Below are positions 17,295 through 25,280 of a stretch of DNA of 64,000 nucleotides, in pieces. The DNA comes from Streptomyces luteolus (GTDB taxonomy: Bacteria > Actinomycetota > Actinomycetes > Streptomycetales > Streptomycetaceae), in assembly GCF_029968015.1 (NCBI RefSeq), contig NZ_JASCIS010000023.1, positions 62,001 through 126,000 of the forward strand, written 5' to 3'. The notes under the pieces are model-generated. The model was not told where the DNA came from. It worked only from the letters and a program-made list of their open reading frames with translations, and made no database searches. Position numbers and translations under genes: made by a program. Within the stretch, counting starts at the first letter, position 1. Each line of letters begins with the position of its first letter.

Positions 17295-18056
17295 GTGCGG
17301 GAGCGGGTTCCGGTGGTCGTGCAGGGGGCCCGGCGGTCGGGGCTCGCGCGGGCCGCCTGGTGCGGGGGCGAGATCGCCGTGACCGTGGGTCTTGTGCTCC
17401 TGCTGCTCGTCGTACATCAGCTGTGGTGGACCAATCGGCAGGCCCGCGACGCCGCCGAGGAGAAGGTCGAGGCCCTGGAGGAGGAGTGGGGGCGGCCTGC
17501 CCGCCCGCAGGAGGAGACCGGGACCGTCGAGCCCACGCCCACCGGACCCGGGAACGCCCCCGCCGACGACCGCCCCGCCCCCCGCAAGCCCTCCCCGCCC
17601 CGCTGGGACCAGGCGTACGCCGTCCTCTCCATCCCGCGGCTCGGCGTGCGCGTGCCCGTCGCGGAGGGGGTCGGCAAGGCGGGCGTGCTCGACAAGGGGT
17701 ACGTGGGGCACTACCCGCGGACCGCTCAGCCGGGGCGGCCCGGGAACTTCGCCGTGGCCGGGCACCGGAACACGCATGGCGAGCCGTTCCGGTACGTGAA
17801 CCGGCTGCGGCCCGGCGACCGGATCGAGGTGAAGACGGCCCGAGCGGCCTACACCTACGAAGTGGACCGCACCCTTCCGCAGACCCTGCCGGGCGACGGC
17901 GGCGTCATCGACCCGGTGCCGCGCAGCGCGGTGCGGGCGGGGGCCGGGTACGAGGAGCGCGGGTACTACATCACCCTGACCACCTGTACGCCCGAGTTCA
18001 GCTCCAAGTACCGGCTCGTGGTGTGGGGGAAGCTGAAGTCCGTGCAAGCCGGGTGA
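17295..18056 (+). CDS. Class E sortase
   Basis: Membrane-anchored transpeptidase that attaches LAXTG-type proteins to peptidoglycan, 253 aa. The GTG has GGGGAGGAGG directly upstream. One N-terminal span (about residues 20-38), a charged coiled segment and a Pro/Thr-rich linker lead into the sortase beta-barrel with the catalytic His in AGHRNTHGEPF, the Cys in TLTTCTPEFSSKYR and the Arg a few residues later (KYRLVVWG). The HRNTHG form is typical of actinobacterial class E. A protein with a C-terminal LAETG signal is encoded at 25281. The gene's last codons and stop lie in the first unit of a 26-bp tandem repeat. Confidence 0.93.
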   Translation: MRERVPVVVQGARRSGLARAAWCGGEIAVTVGLVLLLLVVHQLWWTNRQARDAAEEKVEALEEEWGRPARPQEETGTVEPTPTGPGNAPADDRPAPRKPSPPRWDQAYAVLSIPRLGVRVPVAEGVGKAGVLDKGYVGHYPRTAQPGRPGNFAVAGHRNTHGEPFRYVNRLRPGDRIEVKTARAAYTYEVDRTLPQTLPGDGGVIDPVPRSAVRAGAGYEERGYYITLTTCTPEFSSKYRLVVWGKLKSVQAG

Positions 18057-18198
18057 GGCTCACGTCCGTGGGAAGACGGGTGAGGCTCACGTCCGTGCGA
18101 GCCGGGTGAAGCCCACGTCCGTACGAGCCTGGTGAAGCTCACCTCCGTACGAGCCGCCGGGTAAAGCCTCACCTCCGTACGAGCCCGGTGAAGCCCAC
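18038..18198 (+). repeat. Six degenerate 26-30-bp tandem repeats at the sortase 3' end
   Basis: Units begin at 18038, 18064, 18091, 18117, 18143 and 18173, and are 26, 27, 26, 26, 30 and 26 bp long. The consensus is about GTCCGTACGAGCCGGGTGAA followed by GCTCAC. The first unit contains the last codons and the TGA stop of the class E sortase; the others fill the gap to the DUF3311 gene. Confidence 0.9.
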
Positions 18199-18210
18199 GA
18201 GCTAGGCTCG

Positions 18211-18426
18211 ATGGCCGTGATCAGACGTCCGCGCCGCCCCCATCTGCTCTGGCTCCTCGTGCCGTTCGTGCTCTACATCGGCGCGCTGCCGTTCGTGAAC
18301 CGCGTCGAGCCGGTCGTGCTCGGGCTGCCGTTCTTCTTCGCGTGGATGCTGGCCGCGACCGTGCTCACCCCCGTCGCCGCCTACCTCACCTGGCGTGGCG
18401 ACCTCAAGGCAAGGGCGGGGCGGTGA
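18211..18426 (+). CDS. DUF3311 small membrane protein
   Basis: A 71 aa protein with two membrane spans (LLWLLVPFVLYIGALPFV and GLPFFFAWMLAATVLTPVAA). Length, the Val-Glu-Pro between the spans and the location directly before a sodium:solute symporter match the DUF3311 family, which accompanies SSS permeases and probably acts as an accessory subunit, as YhjB-like proteins do. It overlaps the symporter gene by 4 bp. Confidence 0.85.
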   Translation: MAVIRRPRRPHLLWLLVPFVLYIGALPFVNRVEPVVLGLPFFFAWMLAATVLTPVAAYLTWRGDLKARAGR

Positions 18427-19943
18427 GCGCCGGGGCCGTCGCCACCTCCATCTTCGCCGTCTTCATGGTGCTGACCGTGGCGCTCGGGCTGCTCGCCGTG
18501 CGCGGGCGCGGCGGGCAGGGCGGGCTCGCCGAGTGGTCCGTGGGCGGGCGCAGCCTCGGGGCCGTCTTCATCTGGGTGCTGATGGCCGGCGAGAGCTACA
18601 CCAGCTTCAGCTATCTCGGCGCGGCGGGCTGGGGCTACAACTTCGGGGCGCCGGTGCTCTACGTCGTCGCGTACATGTCCTGCGGATACGCCGTCGGCTA
18701 TGTCGTCGGCCCGATGCTGTGGGCGTACGCGCGTGAGCACGGGCTCGTCGGGATCACCGACATGATCGCCCACCGGTACGGCAGGCCCTGGCTCGGCGCG
18801 GTCGTCGCCGTGCTCGCGACGGTGTTCCTGCTGCCGTACATCCAGCTGCAGATCACCGGCATGGGCGTCGTGGTCTCCACGATCTCGTACGGCTCGATCA
18901 GCCTGAACTGGGCCTACTTCCTGGCCTTCGCCGTCACCACCGGCTTCGTCGTGGTCAGCGGCCTGCGCGGCAGCGCCTGGGTGTCGGTGCTCAAGGACGT
19001 GCTCGTGATCGCGACCCTCGGCTTCCTCGCGATCTACGTCCCGCTGCACTACTTCGGCGGATACGGGGAGTTCCTCGACCGCGTCGTCGCCGAGAAGCCG
19101 GACTGGCTGACCCTGCCGGGCGCTGGGGACAGCGGGTACGGCACGGCCTGGTTCGCGAGCACCTCGCTGCTCAACGCCCTCACCGTGGTGATCTTCCCGA
19201 CGACCGTGGCGGGCTACCTCGGCGCCCGGAACGCCGACGCGCTGCGCCGCAACGCCATCTGGCTGCCCGCGTACAACGTCCTGCTCTTCGTGCCGATGCT
19301 GCTCGGCATGGCGGCGCTCTTCGTGGTGCCGGGGCTGACCGGGGCGGACTCCAACCTGGCCCTCTTCAAGCTGGTCACCGATGCGCTGCCCGCGTGGGCG
19401 GTCGGGGTCATCGGGGTCGCCGCGGCGCTCTCGTCGATCGTGCCGATGGCGGTGTTCATGCTGGTCATCGGGACGATGTGGGGGCGCAGCGTGCTGTCGC
19501 TCGTACCGCGTCTGCACAGCCAGCCGCGGCAGAAGGCGGCCTCGCAGACGGTCGTCGTGATCGCGGGCACCCTCGCGCTGATCCTCACGTACGCGGCCCC
19601 CAACACCCTCGTACGGCTGTCGCTCATCTCCTACGAGGGGATGGCGCAGCTCCTTCCGATGCTGCTGCTCGGCCTGGTGTGGCGGCGGCTCAGCCTGGCC
19701 GGTGCGGTCAGCGGGCTCGCCGTCGGCGTGGGCGCCGTCTGCGCGCTGGTGTTCACCGGGAACGACCCGGTGTTCGGCGTGAACGCGGGGCTCGTCGCCC
19801 TGGCCGTGAACCTCGGCGTGGCCCTGGCGGTGACGTGGGCGCGGCCGGCGGACGTGGACGGGCGGGCGGACGCGGAGGTGCTGGCCTCGGATCCGGGTAC
19901 GGCGGTTGTGACCTCGGGAACTTCCCGGGCCGGTTGCGCGTGA
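18423..19943 (+). CDS. Sodium:solute symporter (SSS family)
   Basis: A 506 aa secondary transporter with about 13 hydrophobic spans. The start is the GTG in the GTGA overlap with the DUF3311 stop. Family features include WSVGGRSLGAVFIWVLMAGE near the N-terminus (first sodium-site helix), SYLGAAGWGY, and later VIFPTTVAGYLGARNADALR. Closest by feel to the monocarboxylate/acetate (MctC/ActP-like) branch, but the substrate is inference. Confidence 0.88.
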   Translation: MSAGAVATSIFAVFMVLTVALGLLAVRGRGGQGGLAEWSVGGRSLGAVFIWVLMAGESYTSFSYLGAAGWGYNFGAPVLYVVAYMSCGYAVGYVVGPMLWAYAREHGLVGITDMIAHRYGRPWLGAVVAVLATVFLLPYIQLQITGMGVVVSTISYGSISLNWAYFLAFAVTTGFVVVSGLRGSAWVSVLKDVLVIATLGFLAIYVPLHYFGGYGEFLDRVVAEKPDWLTLPGAGDSGYGTAWFASTSLLNALTVVIFPTTVAGYLGARNADALRRNAIWLPAYNVLLFVPMLLGMAALFVVPGLTGADSNLALFKLVTDALPAWAVGVIGVAAALSSIVPMAVFMLVIGTMWGRSVLSLVPRLHSQPRQKAASQTVVVIAGTLALILTYAAPNTLVRLSLISYEGMAQLLPMLLLGLVWRRLSLAGAVSGLAVGVGAVCALVFTGNDPVFGVNAGLVALAVNLGVALAVTWARPADVDGRADAEVLASDPGTAVVTSGTSRAGCA

Positions 19944-19990
19944 GTACCAGTAGCATCGACGGAGGATCCGACCGGAGAGGAGCGCGCCCC

Positions 19991-20308
19991 GTGACCGACG
20001 GCTTCAAGGCCTCGCGGCCCGTAGGCACGCTCCTCGCGCTGCTCGTCCTCGTCGTGCAGGTGCTGCTCGTCGACACCGGCAGCCTCTCCGCCGCCGTCGC
20101 GCTCGCCGCCTCCGCCGCGGCCGGCTCCGCGCTCGCCGTGTGCACGGTCCTGTCGGCGCGGGTCGCGCCCGCCGTGGCGCCCGCCCGGGTGCGTACGGCG
20201 ATCCGTGACCGGGAGCAGAGAACCGCGTTCCTGCCGCAGCGTGACCCCGACGCCTCCGGGCGCACCCGCCCCCGAGCCCCGGGACGCCTCGTCCCGACGG
20301 CCGCGTAG
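19991..20308 (+). CDS. Small membrane protein preceding yidC (DUF6412-like)
   Basis: A 105 aa protein with two hydrophobic helices (VGTLLALLVLVVQVLLVDTG and AVALAASAAAGSALAVCTVL) and a basic, Pro-rich C-terminal tail ending RLVPTAA. It starts at GTG 19991. It lies directly upstream of a YidC-family gene; I believe this pairing is common in Streptomyces and that the family is DUF6412, but the family name is from memory. Confidence 0.7.
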   Translation: MTDGFKASRPVGTLLALLVLVVQVLLVDTGSLSAAVALAASAAAGSALAVCTVLSARVAPAVAPARVRTAIRDREQRTAFLPQRDPDASGRTRPRAPGRLVPTAA

Positions 20309-20328
20309 GGGAACAAGGGGAACACCCG

Positions 20329-20430
20329 TAGTTCAAGGTCCCCCCTCTAGTTCAAGGTCCCTCTCGTGGGCCGTCATGCCGACCTTTCCTGACCGGTTTT
20401 CCGGTTTCCGGCACGACTTTCCGGCACGAC
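20329..20430. repeat. Two short direct repeats in the yidC leader
   Basis: TAGTTCAAGGTCCC occurs at 20329-20342 and again at 20348-20361. TTTCCGGCACGAC occurs twice back to back at 20405-20417 and 20418-20430. All lie in the 147-bp gap before the YidC-type gene. Confidence 0.85.
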
Positions 20431-20455
20431 GAGACCCCCGGAGGGCTCCCCACCC

Positions 20456-21223
20456 ATGTCCGACCTCTTCAGCGGCTTCGCCGACCTGGTCGCGCGCCTC
20501 GCCGACCTGCTCCAGCCCCTGTTCCACGCCTCCGCGACGGCGGCGGCGATCGTCTTGTTCACCATGGCCGTACGCCTCGCCGTCCATCCGCTGTCGCGGG
20601 CGGCGGCGCGCGGGCAGAAGGCGCGGGCCAAGCTCGCTCCGCAGGTGGCCGAGCTGCGCAAGAAGCACGCCAAGAACCCGGAGCGCATGCAGAAGGCGAT
20701 CATGGAGCTGCACGCCAAGGAGCAGGTGTCGCCGCTCTCCGGCTGCCTGCCGAGCCTGCTGCAGCTGCCCGCGTTCTTCCTGATGTACCACCTGTTCTCC
20801 ACCGCCGAGCTCGGCGGCGAGCCCAACGCCCTGCTCGGCCACAGCCTGCTGGCCGCGCCGCTCGACGGCCGCTGGCACGACGCGCTCGCGGACGGCGGCG
20901 CGTTCGGACCGGCCGGTCTCGTGTACGTCGCGCTGTTCGCCCTCGTCGCGGCCGTGGCGACCTTCAACTACCGGCGTACGAAGCAGCAGATGGCGGCCAA
21001 CCCGCTGCCCGCGCCGGGCGGCGAGGGGCAGAGCGTGCCCGGTATGGGGGTGATGGTGAAGTTCATGCCGCTGATGTCGTTCATGACGCTGGTGACCGTG
21101 GCGGTCGTGCCGCTCGCCGCCGCGCTGTACGTGGTCACGTCCACGACGTGGAGTGCGGTGGAGCGGGCCTGGCTGTACCGGGACGTGCCGGGCGGGGCGG
21201 GGGCGGTCGCGCCCGCGATGTAG
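20456..21223 (+). CDS. yidC: YidC/Oxa1 family membrane protein insertase
   Basis: A 255 aa member of the YidC/Oxa1/Alb3 family, which inserts and folds membrane proteins with or without SecYEG. It has an N-terminal span, the cytoplasmic charged loop RGQKARAKLAPQVAELRKKH, then the conserved hydrophobic segment LSGCLPSLLQLPAFFLMYHL and three further spans, ending near WSAVERAWLYRD. It is shorter than the essential housekeeping YidC next to oriC and lacks a periplasmic domain, so it is likely a second, accessory paralogue. The ATG at 20456 has CGGAGGG upstream. Confidence 0.88.
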   Translation: MSDLFSGFADLVARLADLLQPLFHASATAAAIVLFTMAVRLAVHPLSRAAARGQKARAKLAPQVAELRKKHAKNPERMQKAIMELHAKEQVSPLSGCLPSLLQLPAFFLMYHLFSTAELGGEPNALLGHSLLAAPLDGRWHDALADGGAFGPAGLVYVALFALVAAVATFNYRRTKQQMAANPLPAPGGEGQSVPGMGVMVKFMPLMSFMTLVTVAVVPLAAALYVVTSTTWSAVERAWLYRDVPGGAGAVAPAM

Positions 21224-21388
21224 GGGTTTGGGGTGCCGGACTGTCCTGTGAGCGTGGTTACCGGTCCGTCATGTGAACGCGGTATTGCGGACTGGACGCA
21301 GACCTTGGAGGATCGGCCAAGCTTCCGATGGCCGCACCCCATCGGCGCCCACCAAGTGGACCACCAAGTGGACCAGGGGAGTGTGAAG

Positions 21389-22246
21389 ATGAAGCTGCTG
21401 CGAGTCGGAACGGTCGGCGCGGAGCGCCCGGCGCTGCTCGATGAGGGCGGCGTCCTGCGTGACCTGTCCGGCCTCGTCACCGACGTGGACGGAGCCCTGC
21501 TCGCCGACGAGGCGGCGCTGGCCCGGGTCCGGGACGCGGCCGCCGCCGGCACGCTGCCCGCGCTCGACGCCGAGGGGCTGCGCGTCGGGGCGCCGCTAGG
21601 ACGGATCGGCAAGGTCGTGTGCATCGGGCTGAACTACCACGATCACGCGCGCGAGACCGGCGCCGCGATCCCCGAGGAGCCGATCGTCTTCTTCAAGGCG
21701 GCGGACACGGTGGTCGGCCCGAACGACACCGTGCTCGTACCGCGCAAGTCGGAGAAGACCGACTGGGAGGTCGAGCTGGCCGTCGTCATCGGCAGGACCG
21801 CGCGGTACGTCGACACCGCGGAGGAGGCCCTGACGCACGTCGCGGGGTACGCGGTGGCGAACGACGTGTCCGAGCGCGAGTTCCAGATCGAGCGCGGCGG
21901 CACGTGGGACAAGGGCAAGAACTGCGAGACGTTCAACCCGCTCGGCCCGTGGCTCGTCACCGCCGACGAGGTGGCAGAGCCGCAGGCGCTCTCCCTCAGG
22001 CTCTGGGTCAACGGCGAACTGAAGCAGGACGGCACGACGGCCGACCAGATCTTCCCGGTGGGCGAAGTGGTGCGGTACGTCAGCCAGTTCATGACCCTGT
22101 ACCCGGGTGACGTGATCAACACGGGTACGCCTGCGGGCGTCGCGATGGGGGCGGCGGAGCCTAAGCCGTATCTGCGGTCGGGGGATGTGGTCGAGCTGGA
22201 GATCGAGGGGCTCGGGCGGCAGCGGCAGGAGTTGGCTGACGCGTAG
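21389..22246 (+). CDS. Fumarylacetoacetate hydrolase family protein
   Basis: A 285 aa enzyme of the FAH superfamily, whose members hydrolyse or decarboxylate 2,4-diketo or hydroxymuconate-type acids using a divalent metal. The ATG at 21389 is preceded by AGGGGAG. The FAH core begins at IGKVVCIGLNYHDHARETG; metal ligands are the glutamates in DWEVELAVVIG and the aspartate in ANDVSERE; FNPLGPWLVTADE and VINTGTPAGVAMG are further family blocks. The precise substrate (for example ureidoglycolate, acylpyruvate or 2,4-didehydro-3-deoxyrhamnonate) cannot be told. Confidence 0.88.
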   Translation: MKLLRVGTVGAERPALLDEGGVLRDLSGLVTDVDGALLADEAALARVRDAAAAGTLPALDAEGLRVGAPLGRIGKVVCIGLNYHDHARETGAAIPEEPIVFFKAADTVVGPNDTVLVPRKSEKTDWEVELAVVIGRTARYVDTAEEALTHVAGYAVANDVSEREFQIERGGTWDKGKNCETFNPLGPWLVTADEVAEPQALSLRLWVNGELKQDGTTADQIFPVGEVVRYVSQFMTLYPGDVINTGTPAGVAMGAAEPKPYLRSGDVVELEIEGLGRQRQELADA

Positions 22247-22270
22247 GCTGGGTGCCCCGAAGGGGGTGCC

Positions 22271-22828
22271 ATGACCGTTCCGCAGGCCGAAGTGACGCTC
22301 GATGAGTTCGACGTGATGGACGCTGCTGTGCCGGAGGGTCTGCACGTCGAGCTGATCGACGGGCGGCTGCTCATTACTCCGGCTCCGGACGGTGACCATG
22401 ACGAGAACGTCAGGTCTGTCGCGGACCAAGTGCGGGCGCGCCACCCCGGACTGCACACGTACCAGGCGCGAGGTCTGGCCGTGCCCGCTCGCCGGACAGG
22501 CCGGGCCCGCGTGGACGGTGCGGTTGCCCCCCTGGGCTACTTCCGGGGGCAGCCGTCCTGGTCCGACCCCTCGGGGGTGCTCCTCGTCGTCGAGGTGACG
22601 TCCGGACGCGAGCAGGACGCCGAGGTCGACCGCACCGACAAGCGCGACGCCTACGCCCAGGCCGGGCTGCCGGTCTACCTCCTGGTCGACCGCCACCGCG
22701 GCGAGGTCGTCGTGCACTGGGACCCCGAGGGCGGCCGGTACCGGCTCAGGTCAGAGGCTGTCTTCGGCGCGAAGCTCGCCCTGCCCGAGCCCTTCGACTT
22801 CGACCTCGACACCACCGAGCTGGCCTGA
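22271..22828 (+). CDS. Uma2 family endonuclease-like protein
   Basis: A 185 aa protein of the Uma2 (DUF820) family, a PD-(D/E)XK-fold group widespread in Streptomyces and cyanobacteria. Visible features are PEGLHVELIDGRLLITPAP, a central Asp region, VLLVVEVTSGREQDAEVDRTDK (the E-V and K of the nuclease-like motif) and AQAGLPVYLLVDR. DNA cleavage has not been generally shown for the family. It follows the FAH gene by 24 bp and is convergent with the Gfo/Idh/MocA gene, 3 bp apart. Confidence 0.88.
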   Translation: MTVPQAEVTLDEFDVMDAAVPEGLHVELIDGRLLITPAPDGDHDENVRSVADQVRARHPGLHTYQARGLAVPARRTGRARVDGAVAPLGYFRGQPSWSDPSGVLLVVEVTSGREQDAEVDRTDKRDAYAQAGLPVYLLVDRHRGEVVVHWDPEGGRYRLRSEAVFGAKLALPEPFDFDLDTTELA

Positions 22829-22831
22829 CGC

Positions 22832-23950
22832 TCAGCTCAGCTGGACCGTCACACCCTCCCGGGCCGACCTCCGCGCCGCCTCCAGAACGTCCAGCGCGTC
22901 CGCCGCCTCGTGGGCCGTGACCGGGTTCGGGGCGCCCTCGGTCAGGGCGGCGGCGATCGCGGCGTAGTACGCGGGGTAGTCGCCCGGCAGGGTCGGCTCG
23001 GGGCGGCCGCCGCCGGTCAGCGGGGACTCCCCGGAGCCCACGCGGCCCCACATCGACTCGCCCTCCACGCCCCACGGCTCCTCGCCGCCGGGCCGCAGCC
23101 CCTCGCGCAGCGCCGCCTCCTGGGGGTCGAGGCCGTACTTCACGTACCCGGCGCGGGAGCCCAACACCCTGAAGCGCGGGCCGAGTTGGGCGGTCGTGGC
23201 GGAGACGTAGAGGTGCGAGCGGACGCCGTTCGTGTGCGTGATCGCGAGGAACGTGTCGTCGTCGGCCTCGGCCCCGGGGCGGCGTACATCCGACTCCGCG
23301 TACACCGAGGCCGCCGGGCCGAACAGCATCAGGGCCTGGTCGACGACGTGGCTGCCCAGGTCGTAGAGGAGCCCGCCGATCTCCTCGGGGGCGCCGGACT
23401 CGCGCCAGCCGCCCTTGGGCTGCGGGCGCCAGCGCTCGAAGCGGGACTCGAACCGCTGGACGTCGCCGAGTTCGCCCTCGGTGAGCAGCTTGCGCAGGGT
23501 GCGGAAGTCGTTGTCCCAGCGGCGGTTCTGGAAGACGGAGAGCAGCAGGCCGCGCTCGTCCGCGAGGTCGGCGAGTGCTCGGGCCTCGGCCGCGGTGCCC
23601 GCGAGCGGCTTGTCGACGACGACCGGCAGGCCCGCCTTGAGGGCGGCGGTCGCGATCGGTACGTGGGTCTTGTTCGGCGACGCGACGACGATCAGGTCGA
23701 GCTCGTCGGCCCGCTCCCACAGCTCGTCCGCCGAGGCCGCGCAGCGCAGTCCGGGCCCGAACTCGGCGCGGGCCTGCTCCTGGCGCTCGGGGTTCGACGT
23801 GACGACGGTGTCGAGCGCGAGGCCCTCGGTGGCGGCGATCAGCGGGGCGTGGAAGACGGAACCCGCAAGTCCGTATCCCACGAGGCCGACACACAGAGGA
23901 GCCGCGGCCGAGGGCGTCGGGGAGCCCTGGGAGGAGTCCTGGGAGGTCAT
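22832..23950 (-). CDS. Gfo/Idh/MocA family NAD(P)-dependent oxidoreductase
   Basis: A 372 aa sugar- or polyol-type dehydrogenase. Residues 1-130 form the Rossmann domain (GLVGYGLAGSVFHAPLI, VVASPNKTHVPIA, VVDKPLAGTAAEA with the catalytic-region Lys-Pro). The C-terminal alpha/beta domain carries GGLLYDLGSHVVDQALMLFG, with the family Asp-His pair. ATG 23950 is chosen. It is divergent from the ROK regulator, separated by 55 bp that hold an inverted repeat, so that regulator probably controls it. Substrate unknown. Confidence 0.92.
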   Translation of the reverse strand: MTSQDSSQGSPTPSAAAPLCVGLVGYGLAGSVFHAPLIAATEGLALDTVVTSNPERQEQARAEFGPGLRCAASADELWERADELDLIVVASPNKTHVPIATAALKAGLPVVVDKPLAGTAAEARALADLADERGLLLSVFQNRRWDNDFRTLRKLLTEGELGDVQRFESRFERWRPQPKGGWRESGAPEEIGGLLYDLGSHVVDQALMLFGPAASVYAESDVRRPGAEADDDTFLAITHTNGVRSHLYVSATTAQLGPRFRVLGSRAGYVKYGLDPQEAALREGLRPGGEEPWGVEGESMWGRVGSGESPLTGGGRPEPTLPGDYPAYYAAIAAALTEGAPNPVTAHEAADALDVLEAARRSAREGVTVQLS

Positions 23951-23962
23951 ACGACCACTTAA

Positions 23963-23975
23963 GCAACGGTGTTGC
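23963..23975. promoter_or_regulatory. Inverted repeat between divergent oxidoreductase and ROK genes (putative operator)
   Basis: GCAAC (23963-23967) and GTTGC (23971-23975) form a perfect inverted repeat with a GGT spacer, within CTTAAGCAACGGTGTTGCC. It lies in the 55-bp divergent promoter region, 13 bp from the oxidoreductase start and 30 bp from the ROK start. Confidence 0.55.
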
Positions 23976-24005
23976 CAAAGTGCAAGCGGGGCGGAGAATG
24001 GCCCT

Positions 24006-25139
24006 GTGAGCCGTACCGACCCAACCTCCTCGCCGCCCGACGCCCCCGTCCCGCCGCGCCCCGCGGCAGACCTCCCCGCCCTCCGTACGCGCAACGCCGC
24101 ACGTGTCCTCGACCTGCTGCGGACGGCCGGGGGCGGGGGGATCAGCCGGCTTGAGCTGGCCGAGCGGACCGGGCTCACGCCGCAGGCCGTCAGCAAGATC
24201 ACCGCGCGGCTTCGCGGGGAGGGGCTCGCGGCCGAGGCCGGGCGGCGGGCGTCGACCGGCGGCAAGCCGCGGACCGTTCTGCGGCTCGTGCCCGGCGCCG
24301 GCAGCGCCGTCGGGCTGCACCTCGACCGGGACGCGCTGACCGCCGTCGCCGTCGACCTCGCAGGCACCCCGCTCGCCGAGCGCCGCGCCCCCCTGGCCTT
24401 CGCGTCCGGCGCCGAAGCGGTGGTGGACACCGCCGTACGGGAGGTCTCGGCGCTGCTCGAAGCGTGCGGGGCCGCGCCGATCGGGGTCGGGGTCGCCCTG
24501 CCGGGGCCGCTCGACCATGCCACCGGCGTCCTGCACCGCCTCACCGGCTTCCCCGAGTGGGACGGCTTCCCGCTGCGCGACACGCTCGCCCGCCGGCTCG
24601 GGCTGCCCGTCGTCGTCGACAAGGACACCAACGCCGCCGCCCTCGGCCTCGCCCTCGCCGGGGCCACCGGTTCCGCGCACGGCTCGTTCGCGTATCTGCA
24701 CCTCGGTACGGGGCTCGGCGCCGGGCTCGTACTCGGAGGTGCGCTGCATCGCGGGGCGCGGACCGGCGCGGGTGAATTCGGCCACCAGGTCGTGCAGTTG
24801 GACGGCCCGCGCTGCGGCTGCGGCAACCGGGGCTGCGTCGAGGCGCTCTGCCTCGCCGCCGTCGCCGCACACGCCCCGGACGAGGCCGCCCGTGTCCTCG
24901 GCGAGGGCGCGGCGAACCTGGTGGGCCTCCTCGACGTCGACCTCGTCCTCCTCGGCGGCCGCACGATCGACAAGGACCCCGAGCGGTACGTACGCGGAGT
25001 CGCCGCCGTGCTCGGGCAGCGCGCCCGGCGTGCGGGCGGGCCGCCGGTCCCGGTCCGGGCGGCCGGCGGCGACCGCACGGTGGCCGAGGGCGCCGCGCAA
25101 CTGCTCCTTGCCCCGCTGTTCGGCCGCGCGGGGAGTTGA
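24006..25139 (+). CDS. ROK family transcriptional regulator
   Basis: A 377 aa sugar-responsive repressor type. An N-terminal winged HTH (RLELAERTGLTPQAVSKITA) is followed by an ASKHA kinase-like domain with VGVALPGPLDHATG, VVVDKDTNAAALG and LHLGTGLGAGLVLGG. The zinc-binding ROK signature is present (GEFGHQ, then CGCGNRGCVEAL). As the kinase-like domain is fused to an HTH, it most likely senses a sugar or sugar phosphate to regulate the divergent Gfo/Idh/MocA gene. Confidence 0.92.
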   Translation: MSRTDPTSSPPDAPVPPRPAADLPALRTRNAARVLDLLRTAGGGGISRLELAERTGLTPQAVSKITARLRGEGLAAEAGRRASTGGKPRTVLRLVPGAGSAVGLHLDRDALTAVAVDLAGTPLAERRAPLAFASGAEAVVDTAVREVSALLEACGAAPIGVGVALPGPLDHATGVLHRLTGFPEWDGFPLRDTLARRLGLPVVVDKDTNAAALGLALAGATGSAHGSFAYLHLGTGLGAGLVLGGALHRGARTGAGEFGHQVVQLDGPRCGCGNRGCVEALCLAAVAAHAPDEAARVLGEGAANLVGLLDVDLVLLGGRTIDKDPERYVRGVAAVLGQRARRAGGPPVPVRAAGGDRTVAEGAAQLLLAPLFGRAGS

Positions 25140-25280
25140 CCGGGTCCGGCAAGGCGGCGTGCGCCGACGGAGGGGGATCGGGACGCCGATCAGCCGTACC
25201 GCGTCGTGGCGGTGCGGCCCCCTCGCGCGCGCGTGGCAGCGTCTGGGGGTCCGCCTCCGCGATCAGCAAGGGGTCTCCGC

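Noticed and set aside
22746..25100. Minus-strand frames running through both the Gfo/Idh/MocA and the ROK gene
   Set aside because: The part above 23950 is the antisense of the ROK gene; the true oxidoreductase start is the ATG at 23950.
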